Of a stretch of DNA of 17,938 bases, positions 7,024-13,998 are shown piece after piece (positions within the stretch are counted from its first letter, which is position 1; every line of letters starts with the position of its first letter). Source of the stretch: JALSJK01 sp964530345 (GTDB lineage Bacteria > Pseudomonadota > Gammaproteobacteria > Methylococcales > Methylomonadaceae); assembly GCA_964530345.1 (NCBI GenBank), contig CAZGYJ010000052.1, forward strand, positions 1-17,938, read 5' to 3'. Made by a program: the position numbers and the translations under genes. A model generated the notes under the pieces. The model saw only the letters and a list, made by a program, of their open reading frames with translations, was not told the DNA's origin and did not search any database.

Positions 7024-8684
7024 GCAGCAACCCCTGAATCTTTACCACTGGAATCGGCTTGGTATTCCAACCATGAAATTTTTTGCTTGGCGGTATAATT
7101 GCGTTTTGCGATATTTTCCCGTTGCAAACGAATTTGCCCTACAAAATGGGTAAATTGTCCGCAAAGAGAAAAATATTCCGCCAGAATCGTCATATATCCA
7201 GGCGTATTAAAGCCGCACCGCCGCCGGGCAATTTCCATGGCTTGCGGCAGAAATTGCCAGAAAATCACAGCATTGTTGCGCGATAAAATCTTGAATAAAT
7301 ATCTTGATTTTTCAGCATTTGACCGGTAATGCGTTTGCAAATCAGGATCAATCAGTTCCAGATGACGCATGACTCTTTTGAAATAAGCATCAGGATGATA
7401 AATAGCTTCCAAAATGCGTAGATAATTCTGTTCTGCCTGCTGAACCGAAAAATGATAAGGAATAAAGTTGATGACACCGTCCGAATTATTGCCACTGCTT
7501 GCCTGAAAGATTCGCCCCTGGCTTTGCAGCCTCTTCATTAACCCGGTACAGGGCAAGGCATTTAAAAGCCCCGCCATTACAATCGGAGCATTGCTGGCGT
7601 TAACGAAATCAATAAACTCCTGCACTGATTCATTAGTATCATGATCAAAACCATAGATCATGCCCATCATTACCCCCGCCCCGGTTTGTTCTGAAATAAA
7701 GCGCAACTTCTCAACCAGGGAGCGTTCACCACGGAGATTTTGGCGTTTTTTTGTTTCCAGCAATGACGCCTTATTGGGTGTCTCGACGCCATAAAAACCA
7801 TTGATAAAATGAGCCTTGCGGAACCAGTGTCTTAAATCAGCCATAATTGGCGAATCATCCGCCAACCGTAAAGTCAGTTCTGTATATTTTGGATGATGAT
7901 AGCCGATGTCCTCTCCAATCTGATACAGACTTTTCAAAATCTGCAAGGCTCTTCTGGGATGCCCAATAAAATTATCATCCACGACAAAAACCTGCCCTGT
8001 CCAACCCAATTCCTTCATCTGCCTGAAGGACTGAGCAGTTTGCTCAACAGGCGTCACTCTAAAAGCCTTGCCAAAACGGGAAGGAATATCGCAAAATTCA
8101 CAATTTTCAGGGCAGCCGCGACTGATTTGAACTGCCATGTGCACATAGTTTTGCATATTGATGGCAGCGTAATCCGGCTGGAAAAAACATTTCGGATCAA
8201 CAACACCGCCTCGATAATATTTTTTGGCCGAACCTTGTTTTAGGCCTGCCAGAAGTTCATCGATAATACTTTCAGCCTCATTTTCCACCAGATGGTCGGC
8301 AATCGTCATTAATGGAGAATCTGTTGAAATCGCTGTCCCTCCAACGATTAAAACCTTGTCTTTGGCTTTTATTTCAGCGGCAAGCTTTAACATGCTTTTT
8401 TCCTGAGCCAACATGCCGCCCATGAAAATATGATCAGCACCGGAAATCAGTTTGCCTAGAGGTCTGGGATCGATATTTCTATCGACCAGAATAATTGATT
8501 GGTAGTAGAATTTTAGATGATTGTACAAGCCCATTAATCCCAGCGGTGGCAATAACCGTTTGGGCAACCCGAATTCGCCGAGCGGGGCATATATTTTCAG
8601 ACTTCGGGCATAACTCCAGAAGGTATCCTGGGTATCAAATTCAGGATAAATCAGAACTGCTTGACGGGCGATTTTCGTGGTCAC
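7020..8684 (-). CDS. B12-binding-type radical SAM protein (DUF4070 family)
   Basis: This 554-residue enzyme has an N-terminal cobalamin-binding-like Rossmann domain (about 8-150: LIYPEFDTQDTFWSY, LPPLGLMGLYNHL, VLIVGGTAIS), then a radical SAM barrel whose CPENCEFC gives the C191-x3-C195-x2-C198 cluster ligands. A C-terminal DUF4070-like region ends it. The layout matches the family that contains the hopanoid methylases HpnP and HpnR, and members usually methylate or rearrange unactivated carbon. The DxHxxG B12 motif is not evident (VDRNIDP at its place), so base-off histidine binding may be absent. The start is a GTG with a strong GGGGAGG upstream; the HIT gene's stop lies 24 nt before it. 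It is the first of three overlapping genes, with the carbamoyltransferase and the diiron oxidase. The exact reaction is unknown. Confidence 0.92.
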   Translation of the reverse strand: MTTKIARQAVLIYPEFDTQDTFWSYARSLKIYAPLGEFGLPKRLLPPLGLMGLYNHLKFYYQSIILVDRNIDPRPLGKLISGADHIFMGGMLAQEKSMLKLAAEIKAKDKVLIVGGTAISTDSPLMTIADHLVENEAESIIDELLAGLKQGSAKKYYRGGVVDPKCFFQPDYAAINMQNYVHMAVQISRGCPENCEFCDIPSRFGKAFRVTPVEQTAQSFRQMKELGWTGQVFVVDDNFIGHPRRALQILKSLYQIGEDIGYHHPKYTELTLRLADDSPIMADLRHWFRKAHFINGFYGVETPNKASLLETKKRQNLRGERSLVEKLRFISEQTGAGVMMGMIYGFDHDTNESVQEFIDFVNASNAPIVMAGLLNALPCTGLMKRLQSQGRIFQASSGNNSDGVINFIPYHFSVQQAEQNYLRILEAIYHPDAYFKRVMRHLELIDPDLQTHYRSNAEKSRYLFKILSRNNAVIFWQFLPQAMEIARRRCGFNTPGYMTILAEYFSLCGQFTHFVGQIRLQRENIAKRNYTAKQKISWLEYQADSSGKDSGVAA

Positions 8685-8708
8685 AAAAAACCTCCCCGGA
8701 AAAATCAG

Positions 8709-9047
8709 TTAGCCTGGCGGCCATTGCATTTGCCGTCCTCCCAGCAAATGCAGGTGTAAATGGAACACTTCCTGCCCTCCCTGACTGTTACAGTTTATGA
8801 CAGTCCGGTAACCATTTTCAGCCAACCCCTGCTGTTTTGCCAATTTTGGGACTACCAGCAATAACCGGGCCGCCAAATCGCTATCATCCAGATCATTCAT
8901 GGTAGCAATATGGGCTTTTGGAATAATTAGAATATGCGTCGGTGCCTGAGCATTAATATCTCGAAAAGCCAGAATTTTATCATCTTCATAAACCACATCC
9001 GGCTTGACTTCTCCGGCTGCCATTTTGCAAAAAATACAATCTGCCAT
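8709..9047 (-). CDS. hinT: HIT family purine nucleoside phosphoramidase-like protein
   Basis: This 112-residue cytoplasmic protein is a HINT-branch histidine-triad hydrolase, the group that cleaves AMP-lysine and other nucleoside phosphoramidates. The triad HLHLHLL has H96, H98 and H100. CIFCKMAAGEV at the N-terminus, FRDINAQAPTHILIIPK (28-44) and GGQEVFHLHLH are HinT hallmarks, and the length fits E. coli HinT. The ATG has a strong GGAGGA five bases upstream. A likely sigma70 promoter lies about 130 bp before it, and the radical SAM gene follows after 24 bp, so it may head a four-gene transcript. HinT genes are common housekeeping genes, so its place before the cassette need not mean shared function. 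Confidence 0.93.
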   Translation of the reverse strand: MADCIFCKMAAGEVKPDVVYEDDKILAFRDINAQAPTHILIIPKAHIATMNDLDDSDLAARLLLVVPKLAKQQGLAENGYRTVINCNSQGGQEVFHLHLHLLGGRQMQWPPG

Positions 9048-9152
9048 TTTTCCTCCGAATGTTCTTGTTATATTCCTGAATCCGTGATTTCAATGCGGAT
9101 AACAGGGGGCAAGGTATTGGTTTGCACGGCCTGAAAAAATCTTTGCTTCACC

Positions 9153-9180
9153 ATTAAAAGGATAGGCGGGCATTTTTCAA
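9153..9180 (-). promoter_or_regulatory. Candidate sigma70 promoter for the hinT-radical SAM operon
   Basis: On the minus strand the -35 hexamer TTGAAA (9175-9180) and the -10 hexamer TTTAAT (9153-9158) are 16 bp apart. Each differs from consensus at one base. Transcription would begin near 9146 and give a leader of about 100 nt before hinT. It is the best promoter-like pair I see in the 424-bp gap between recR and hinT. There is no experimental support. Confidence 0.4.
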
Positions 9181-9284
9181 CTCGTGATGAATCAAGAGCT
9201 TGCCTCCTGTGCCGTTGTGAAGTCACCGATCCAGGATTTTGTCAGGCTACTTTGATAAACCAAAATTTATCATCAAAAAATAAT

Positions 9285-9444
9285 CGGGGCTAAAGCCCCC
9301 ACTACTATTAAGTTAAGAGTATTTGCAATTTTGTAGGTGGGTTAGCAGTAGCGTAACCCGACATTTTTTAGATTTTGTCGGGTTACGCTACCGCTAACCC
9401 AACCTACACTTTGTCTTAACTTAATGGCAGTGACATAAAGCCCC
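9285..9444. repeat. Nested palindromic intergenic repeat element (REP/MITE-like)
   Basis: The 424-bp gap between recR and hinT (9048-9471) holds a non-coding element. Its core is two arms, 9332-9363 and 9376-9408, that are reverse complements over 32-33 bases except for one mismatch and one single-base indel. A 12-base loop rich in T lies between them. Outside these is a perfect 10-bp inverted pair, TAAGTTAAGA (9309-9318) and TCTTAACTTA (9414-9423). Further out are GGGGCT and AAGCCCC boxes (9286-9299 and 9437-9444), the left of which folds on itself. The motif GGGTTAGC...GTAACCCGACA is of a type scattered through many gammaproteobacterial genomes. It has no transposase, and it could fold into a long hairpin that ends recR transcription. 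The rest of the gap holds only a promoter-like pair. Confidence 0.8.
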
Positions 9445-9471
9445 TCCTACCCACAAACCAACGATAACGGA

Positions 9472-10071
9472 TTAATCTATCTCTCGTCGTCCATTGAAGG
9501 CATGGGATAAAGTGCCTGCGTCAATATACTCCAGTTCACCACCCATGGGTACACCATGAGCTATGCGACTGGCTTTAATTTGATATTTTCTAGCCAGCTC
9601 TCCTACAAAATGTGCTGTCGCTTCTCCTTCGACCGTCGAATTGGTTGCCAAAATAATCTCTTTGACTGCCCCCGAAGACAATTGTTGTTCGAGAAGTTCC
9701 AATCCCAATTCTTCAGGACCAATACCATCAAGTGGCGACAAGCGTCCATGCAAAACGAAATAAACTCCGTTAAATACTGCCGTTTGTTCAACCACCCATA
9801 CATCCGCAGGACTTTCTACGATACAAACCGTGCTTTGATCTCTTCCGGGGTGACTGCAAATAGAACATAGTTTGTCTTCTGTTAAAGTCCGGCATTGCTG
9901 ACAGTAATCAATATTATCTAATGTTTGCAGCAATGTTTTTGCCAGTTGTTCAGCGCCAGTGCGATCCCGCTGCAATAAATGGAAGGCCATTCGCTGCGCC
10001 GATTTTGGCCCTACCCCCGGTAAACAACATAGCCCCTGGATCAACTGACCCAACAATCCGTTTCTTTGCAT
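9472..10071 (-). CDS. recR: Recombination mediator RecR
   Basis: This 199-residue protein works with RecF and RecO to load RecA onto single-stranded DNA coated with SSB at gaps. The layout is standard: an N-terminal helix-hairpin-helix (LIQGLCCLPGVGPKSAQRMAF, near 10-30), a zinc finger with C57, C60, C69 and C72, and a Toprim domain starting at CIVESPADVWV (83-93) and running through GVPMGGELEY. Length matches E. coli RecR (201). The ATG is preceded by TAAGGA, and ybaB ends 8 bp upstream, so it is the last gene of the dnaX-ybaB-recR unit, a very widespread bacterial order. Confidence 0.98.
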   Translation of the reverse strand: MQRNGLLGQLIQGLCCLPGVGPKSAQRMAFHLLQRDRTGAEQLAKTLLQTLDNIDYCQQCRTLTEDKLCSICSHPGRDQSTVCIVESPADVWVVEQTAVFNGVYFVLHGRLSPLDGIGPEELGLELLEQQLSSGAVKEIILATNSTVEGEATAHFVGELARKYQIKASRIAHGVPMGGELEYIDAGTLSHAFNGRREID

Positions 10072-10079
10072 TCCTTAAC

Positions 10080-10403
10080 TTAAAAAGGCATCTTGAAACC
10101 GGGAGGTAATGGGATACCCGAGGTTAAATCAGACATTTTTTCCTTTTTCATTTTGGCAACTTTATGAACGGCATCATTAATGGCCGCCGCCACCAAATCT
10201 TCCAGCATATCCTTGTCATCGCCGACCAGGGAATCGTCAATACTGACTTTTCTGACTTCACGCTTGCCAGTCATCAAAATTTGCACCAAACCGCCGCCGG
10301 ATTCTCCCTGAACTTCCATTGCAGCAAGCTCTTCCTGGGCTTTTTGCATATCTTCCTGCATTTTTTGGGCTTGCTGCATTATATTGCCTAATGCATTTTT
10401 CAT
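10080..10403 (-). CDS. ybaB: YbaB/EbfC nucleoid-associated protein
   Basis: This 107-residue protein is a small dimeric DNA-binding, nucleoid-associated protein of the YbaB/EbfC family. It starts with a charged helix (MQQAQKMQEDMQKAQEELA), followed by the conserved strand region VQILMTGKREVRKVSIDDSL, a helix with LVAAAINDA, and the C-terminal tail GIPLPPGFKMPF, which is characteristic of the family. Length is normal. AGGAGA lies upstream of the ATG. It sits 23 bp after dnaX and 8 bp before recR, the conserved operon order. The precise cellular role of the family is still debated. Confidence 0.97.
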   Translation of the reverse strand: MKNALGNIMQQAQKMQEDMQKAQEELAAMEVQGESGGGLVQILMTGKREVRKVSIDDSLVGDDKDMLEDLVAAAINDAVHKVAKMKKEKMSDLTSGIPLPPGFKMPF

Positions 10404-10426
10404 CTTCGTCTCCTAAAAACCTGTCA

Positions 10427-12016
10427 TTACTCGGGATCAACCGGCTTGATCGTTCCCGGTATCACTCGCGCATCAAAATGTTCTTTTAATGCCTGAATAT
10501 TTTCATCATTTTCGACTGCTTCAACAGCCGCTTGCTGACGCACTTCACGCTGTTTATTAATTTGAACAGCCGGTGTCTCATTTTCAACCTTTTTAACCTG
10601 AATAGCCAATTTTATTGTATTTCCGGTATAACTTTGCAATGCCTGTTGCAGTTTTTCTGTGGTTTTGTCACTTTTCAATTGTTTATGCCCGGGGTCCAGC
10701 GCCAAAAGACATTGTTTCTCATCCAGTTTTTCCAGAAAACAATTGTTAGCCAGCTCACGGGTCATGCCTCTCAGCTTCATGGCTTTTATCATGTCATGCC
10801 AGTTATCTGTTTCAGGAATTGTTGTTTCAATTGCTTGTTGAGCTTTTTGTTCATTTTTTGGCGTTTTTTCCTGCTTGTTCGAACTTTGCTGGACTACTTT
10901 TTCAGGTTGTTGATTTGTATTCCCCTGAGTCATGCCAACAGGCCTGAAAGCTAACATGCGTAGCATAACCATTTCCAAACCGCTACGCGGATCTGGCGCC
11001 AGATCAAGATCAGCCTGCCCCTTCAAAGCAATCTGATAATAAAGTTGCACATCCTCGGCACTCATTAAATCTGCCAATTGCTTCAATATTTCAATATTTT
11101 CATCATCTTCTAATACATTTGGAACAGTCTGAACCAGGGCTATTTGATGCAAGCGATACAAGAGCTGCTGTAATAAATCAGCAAAATCAGGTGTCAACTC
11201 CGAAATTTCACCAATAATATTCAACATCTTTACTGCATCTGCATTTCCCAAAGCCAGTAATAAATCTTCAACGGGCTGTTGTGCAACTGTACCCAGCATT
11301 GCGTTTACGGCATCAGTCGATAATTTACCAGCGCCATAAACAATCGCCTGATCCAGCAAACTCAAACCATCCCGCATACTGCCATCAGCCGCTCTCGCCA
11401 AAAGACTTAGCGCTGCCTCTTCAAATTCAATTTGTTCCTGCTCAAGAATCAACTTCATTTGTTTGATAATCTGGGCTGGTAACAAGCGTTTTAAATTAAA
11501 TTGCAAGCACCGGGATAAAATCGTCACCGGAATTTTTTGTGGATCAGTGGTTGCCAATAAAAACTTGACATGCGGGGGCGGCTCTTCCAGCGTTTTCAGC
11601 AAAGCATTAAAACTATGGCCGGACAACATGTGTACTTCATCAATCAAGTAAACCTTGTATTGACCTTGACCGGGTGCATATTGAACATTATCCAGTAAAT
11701 CTCTGGTATCTTCGACCCGGGTTCTGGAAGCTGCATCGACTTCGATCAAATCCATAAAACGACCTTCAGCAAATGCCTGACAAACAGAACATTCGCCGCA
11801 AGGATTGTAATCCTGAAGATTTTCACAATTAATCGCTTTTGCCAGAATTCTGGCAATGGTGGTTTTACCGACACCTCGGGTTCCGGTAAACAAATAGGCA
11901 TGGTGCAAGCGATTATGCTGTAAAGCGTTAATTAACGATTTAACAACATGTTCCTGACCGATAATGGTATTAAAATTCTGGGGACGCCATTTTCTGGCTA
12001 AAACCTGATAACTCAT
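10427..12016 (-). CDS. dnaX: DNA polymerase III subunits tau and gamma
   Basis: This 529-residue protein is the ATPase of the sliding-clamp loader. MSYQVLARKWRP is the classic N-terminus. The Walker A GTRGVGKT is at 45-52, the zinc-binding cysteines are C64, C73, C76 and C79, and the Walker B LIDEVHML is at 124-131. The sensor region ATTDPQKIPVTILSRC follows, and domain III ends near LRMLAFRP (352-359). A lysine- and glutamine-rich linker and a tau-specific C-terminal part come next. The frame opens upstream at 12076, but that stretch lies inside the SRP RNA, so I start at 12016. No clear Shine-Dalgarno precedes it. The linker holds an in-frame A AAA AAT at codons 386-388 with TGA directly behind in the -1 frame, which would give a 388-residue gamma form. 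It lies just downstream of ffs and ahead of ybaB and recR. Confidence 0.97.
   Translation of the reverse strand: MSYQVLARKWRPQNFNTIIGQEHVVKSLINALQHNRLHHAYLFTGTRGVGKTTIARILAKAINCENLQDYNPCGECSVCQAFAEGRFMDLIEVDAASRTRVEDTRDLLDNVQYAPGQGQYKVYLIDEVHMLSGHSFNALLKTLEEPPPHVKFLLATTDPQKIPVTILSRCLQFNLKRLLPAQIIKQMKLILEQEQIEFEEAALSLLARAADGSMRDGLSLLDQAIVYGAGKLSTDAVNAMLGTVAQQPVEDLLLALGNADAVKMLNIIGEISELTPDFADLLQQLLYRLHQIALVQTVPNVLEDDENIEILKQLADLMSAEDVQLYYQIALKGQADLDLAPDPRSGLEMVMLRMLAFRPVGMTQGNTNQQPEKVVQQSSNKQEKTPKNEQKAQQAIETTIPETDNWHDMIKAMKLRGMTRELANNCFLEKLDEKQCLLALDPGHKQLKSDKTTEKLQQALQSYTGNTIKLAIQVKKVENETPAVQINKQREVRQQAAVEAVENDENIQALKEHFDARVIPGTIKPVDPE
10851..10872 (-). promoter_or_regulatory. Candidate programmed -1 frameshift site in dnaX
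   Basis: On the coding (minus) strand the heptamer A AAA AAT occupies 10859-10853, spanning the last base of codon 386 and codons 387-388. A -1 slip changes AAT to AAA, and the next triplet is TGA (10853-10851). An AGGA box (10872-10869) lies nine bases before the heptamer, close to the spacing of the stimulatory Shine-Dalgarno in E. coli dnaX (A AAA AAG). I see only a weak AATTG/CAATT hairpin downstream. The truncated product would keep domains I-III, as real gamma does. Confidence 0.5.
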
Positions 12017-12048
12017 TGCAAATGCAATAACAGTTGAAAAGATTGGGC

Positions 12049-12158
<110 letters not shown>

Positions 12159-12166
12159 ATAAAATC

Positions 12167-12182
12167 TTCAGCTCGTGCTGAA
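12167..12182 (-). other. Perfect small hairpin between the ffs promoter and the RNA
   Basis: TTCAGC and GCTGAA pair over 6 bp around a 4-base loop, directly before GATTTTAT on the minus strand. It falls in the roughly 27-nt leader between the predicted start of transcription and the mature 5' end of the SRP RNA. It may help processing of the precursor, or serve as a weak terminator for the preceding arsenosugar operon. The T tract is too poor for me to call it an intrinsic terminator. Confidence 0.35.
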
Positions 12183-12191
12183 AGAGCGGAG

Positions 12192-12220
12192 ATTATGCGG
12201 TAATCCGGTCAATAGTTCAA
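12192..12220 (-). promoter_or_regulatory. Sigma70-type promoter of ffs (and possibly dnaX)
   Basis: On the minus strand TTGAAC (12215-12220) and CATAAT (12192-12197) are exactly 17 bp apart. Transcription would start near 12185, about 27 nt before the mature SRP RNA. The element falls just after the stop codon of the glycosyltransferase gene. No terminator is seen after ffs, so the same promoter may feed dnaX-ybaB-recR. Confidence 0.6.
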
Positions 12221-12229
12221 GTGAATTTT

Positions 12230-12868
12230 TTATAAAACCGCGCTTAAATTCTTTTCGGTTTTCAAAAAACGCAAATAATCCTCATAATAATCAATATCCC
12301 ATTGCAATGGTAATTCATAGTAATCAAGTTTCTGCTTGATTATTTTACTTTTTGTCGCTGCCAGAACCTCTGAGGTGCCCCAGTTAATATCAGAAAATAA
12401 TTCTGGAACGGGTGCACTTAAACCAATCAAACTATATCCCCCATCTTCTGTTGGCGCCAATACCACGTCATTTCCATGCTTTAAAGCGGATAAAGCCGTA
12501 ACAAAATCGGAATGTACAAATGAAGGACAATCGGTACCTATTAAAACTACCTGTCTATAGTTTTGTAATCCCTTGGTTAAAGCATGATTCATACGAAAAC
12601 CCAAATCACCTGGTGATTGAGTTTTCAGCGTCAGGGAATATCGATTCTGGCATTCTGCAAAAAATTCATGACTGGCATCAGGCGTACACCATAATTGCAC
12701 ATCACATAATTCTGACTGAAAAATCTTGGCTAATGTTAATTCTGCCAATTGCTGATGAATCTTTGCAGCCTGAAACTCGTTTAATTCAGGCAACAAGCGG
12801 GTTTTAACCTTCCCTGGTTGTGGCGCTTTACAAAAAACTTGAATAACAGCTTCAGAAAACTGCAACAC
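12230..12868 (-). CDS. Arsenosugar-type glycosyltransferase, DUF2064/TIGR04282
   Basis: This 212-residue GT-A-like transferase belongs to the family once called rSAM/selenodomain-associated transferase 1, now linked with arsenosugar synthesis. The nucleotide site is FCKAPQPGKVKTRLLPEL (12-29). The metal-binding stretch is LIGTDCPSF (109-117), and LAPTEDGGYSLIGL (137-150) and WGTSEVLAAT follow. The GTG start directly abuts the arsM stop with no spacer, so translation is probably coupled; a TTG one codon later is the alternative. It closes the arsenosugar operon, and the ffs promoter begins ten bases after it. The family also resembles CofC-type nucleotidyltransferases, so sugar transfer is inferred from family and context. 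The usual second transferase (TIGR04283) is not in the window. Confidence 0.9.
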   Translation of the reverse strand: MLQFSEAVIQVFCKAPQPGKVKTRLLPELNEFQAAKIHQQLAELTLAKIFQSELCDVQLWCTPDASHEFFAECQNRYSLTLKTQSPGDLGFRMNHALTKGLQNYRQVVLIGTDCPSFVHSDFVTALSALKHGNDVVLAPTEDGGYSLIGLSAPVPELFSDINWGTSEVLAATKSKIIKQKLDYYELPLQWDIDYYEDYLRFLKTEKNLSAVL

Positions 12869-13981
12869 TTAACAGCAAGAGCTGGTATCTGCTTTATGCA
12901 CACTGCCTTTGGTTTCTGCGGCAGAACGCAATGTTCCAGGCTGGCAGCACCAGGGGTTGGGTTTATGTTCTTTAACCGGTGCAATGCCAATAAACTGATT
13001 ACCATAGGTTTCACCAGTTAATAGACGGTAACTTCTTTCGCAAACAGCCATTCGCTGGCCGCGGTAATAAACATGCCCTTCATCATCATAAACTTCAGAA
13101 AAAGGACCACGATAGATCACCGCATGACCTTTATCCAGACAGGGTTCATCCTGCGGTTTAACAGCCGTAATCGTAACTGATCGGAATTCGATTTGTTCGA
13201 CTGTCTGCCAGGGTTCGCCTTCCCATTTATCATAATTGACTGCAATAAATCCGGCATCAATAAATGCCTGCAAAAAATCATGCTCCTGCAAGGCGCCGGA
13301 AATACAACCGCTCCATAATTGACTATCCTGTTTTAAATGCTCCGGCACTGTTTCATCGCTGACAATATCTGAAATTGCAACACACCCGCCGGGTTTGACA
13401 ACCCGGAAAATTTCCTGAATCAATTGTTCTTTGTCCTGATCGTGCACCAGATTCAGCACACAATTTGAAACCACCAAATCTACACTGTTGTCGGCAATTA
13501 ACGGATTTTCCTTGCGCTGCTGTTCCTGCCAGGCACGTAAAGAAACCACATCCTCAGCCGTTGTGACTGGGTTTTTTGATAAATATTGATTCATGGCTCC
13601 AAGATCCAACGCCAGATCCTGAATCTGTCCTTTGACAAATTCAACGCGGTCAGAACCAATTTTTTGAGCCATTTCCGGCTGATATTTTCTCGCCAGAGCG
13701 AGCATATCATCATTCATGTCAACGCCAATCACCTTGCCCTTTTCACCAACCAGTTGGGCCGCCATATAACAGATTTTTCCAGAGCCTGATCCCAAATCCA
13801 AAACCACATCACCTTCCCGAACATAACGTGACGGATCACCACAACCATAATCCTTTTCAATAATTTCCTGAGGCAACAAGGCGAGTAATTCTCGATCATA
13901 ATCTACAGGACAGCATAAATCGGGCTGTCTACTCTCCGCGCCTTCTGAATAACGTTCTAATACATCGTGTTCAACTGACAT
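12869..13981 (-). CDS. arsM: Arsenite S-adenosylmethionine methyltransferase ArsM
   Basis: This 370-residue cytoplasmic enzyme would methylate As(III) stepwise with SAM. The SAM site is VVLDLGSGSGKICYMAAQLVG (59-79), with the acidic VIGVDMN after it. The As(III)-binding cysteines known from this family appear as C174 in SNCVLNLV and C226 in SGCISGALQ. CC at 23-24 and C47 give further thiols. The C-terminal extension beyond about 285 (YRGPFSEVYDDEGHVYYRG) is typical of the long ArsM form found beside ArsS. The tail has CC at 347-348 and ends in SSCC. GAGGGG precedes the ATG. arsS ends 17 bp upstream and the DUF2064 gene follows with no gap. It makes the methylated arsenical that ArsS would adenosylate. 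The call is firm. Confidence 0.95.
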   Translation of the reverse strand: MSVEHDVLERYSEGAESRQPDLCCPVDYDRELLALLPQEIIEKDYGCGDPSRYVREGDVVLDLGSGSGKICYMAAQLVGEKGKVIGVDMNDDMLALARKYQPEMAQKIGSDRVEFVKGQIQDLALDLGAMNQYLSKNPVTTAEDVVSLRAWQEQQRKENPLIADNSVDLVVSNCVLNLVHDQDKEQLIQEIFRVVKPGGCVAISDIVSDETVPEHLKQDSQLWSGCISGALQEHDFLQAFIDAGFIAVNYDKWEGEPWQTVEQIEFRSVTITAVKPQDEPCLDKGHAVIYRGPFSEVYDDEGHVYYRGQRMAVCERSYRLLTGETYGNQFIGIAPVKEHKPNPWCCQPGTLRSAAETKGSVHKADTSSCC

Positions 13982-13998
13982 AACTTCCCCTCTTAAGT

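Noticed and set aside
7020..8684. Hopanoid methylase hpnR or hpnP
   Set aside because: It shares the B12-radical SAM DUF4070 layout, but I see nothing specific to either enzyme and no hopanoid genes nearby.
9073..9240. A possible small gene on the minus strand before hinT, ending IRIEITDSGI, and another reading IFSGRANQYLA that recalls the start of PRPP synthetase
   Set aside because: Both frames are very short, have no ribosome-binding site and lie in the predicted leader of hinT. The PRPP synthetase likeness stops after about ten residues.
9332..9408. CRISPR array
   Set aside because: There are only two copies, in inverted orientation and separated by 12 bases; CRISPR needs direct repeats with regular spacers.
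10864..10869. Second A-run in the dnaX linker (GAA AAA ACG) as a slippery site
   Set aside because: In the reading frame it gives A AAA ACG, which does not allow re-pairing in the A site after a -1 slip.
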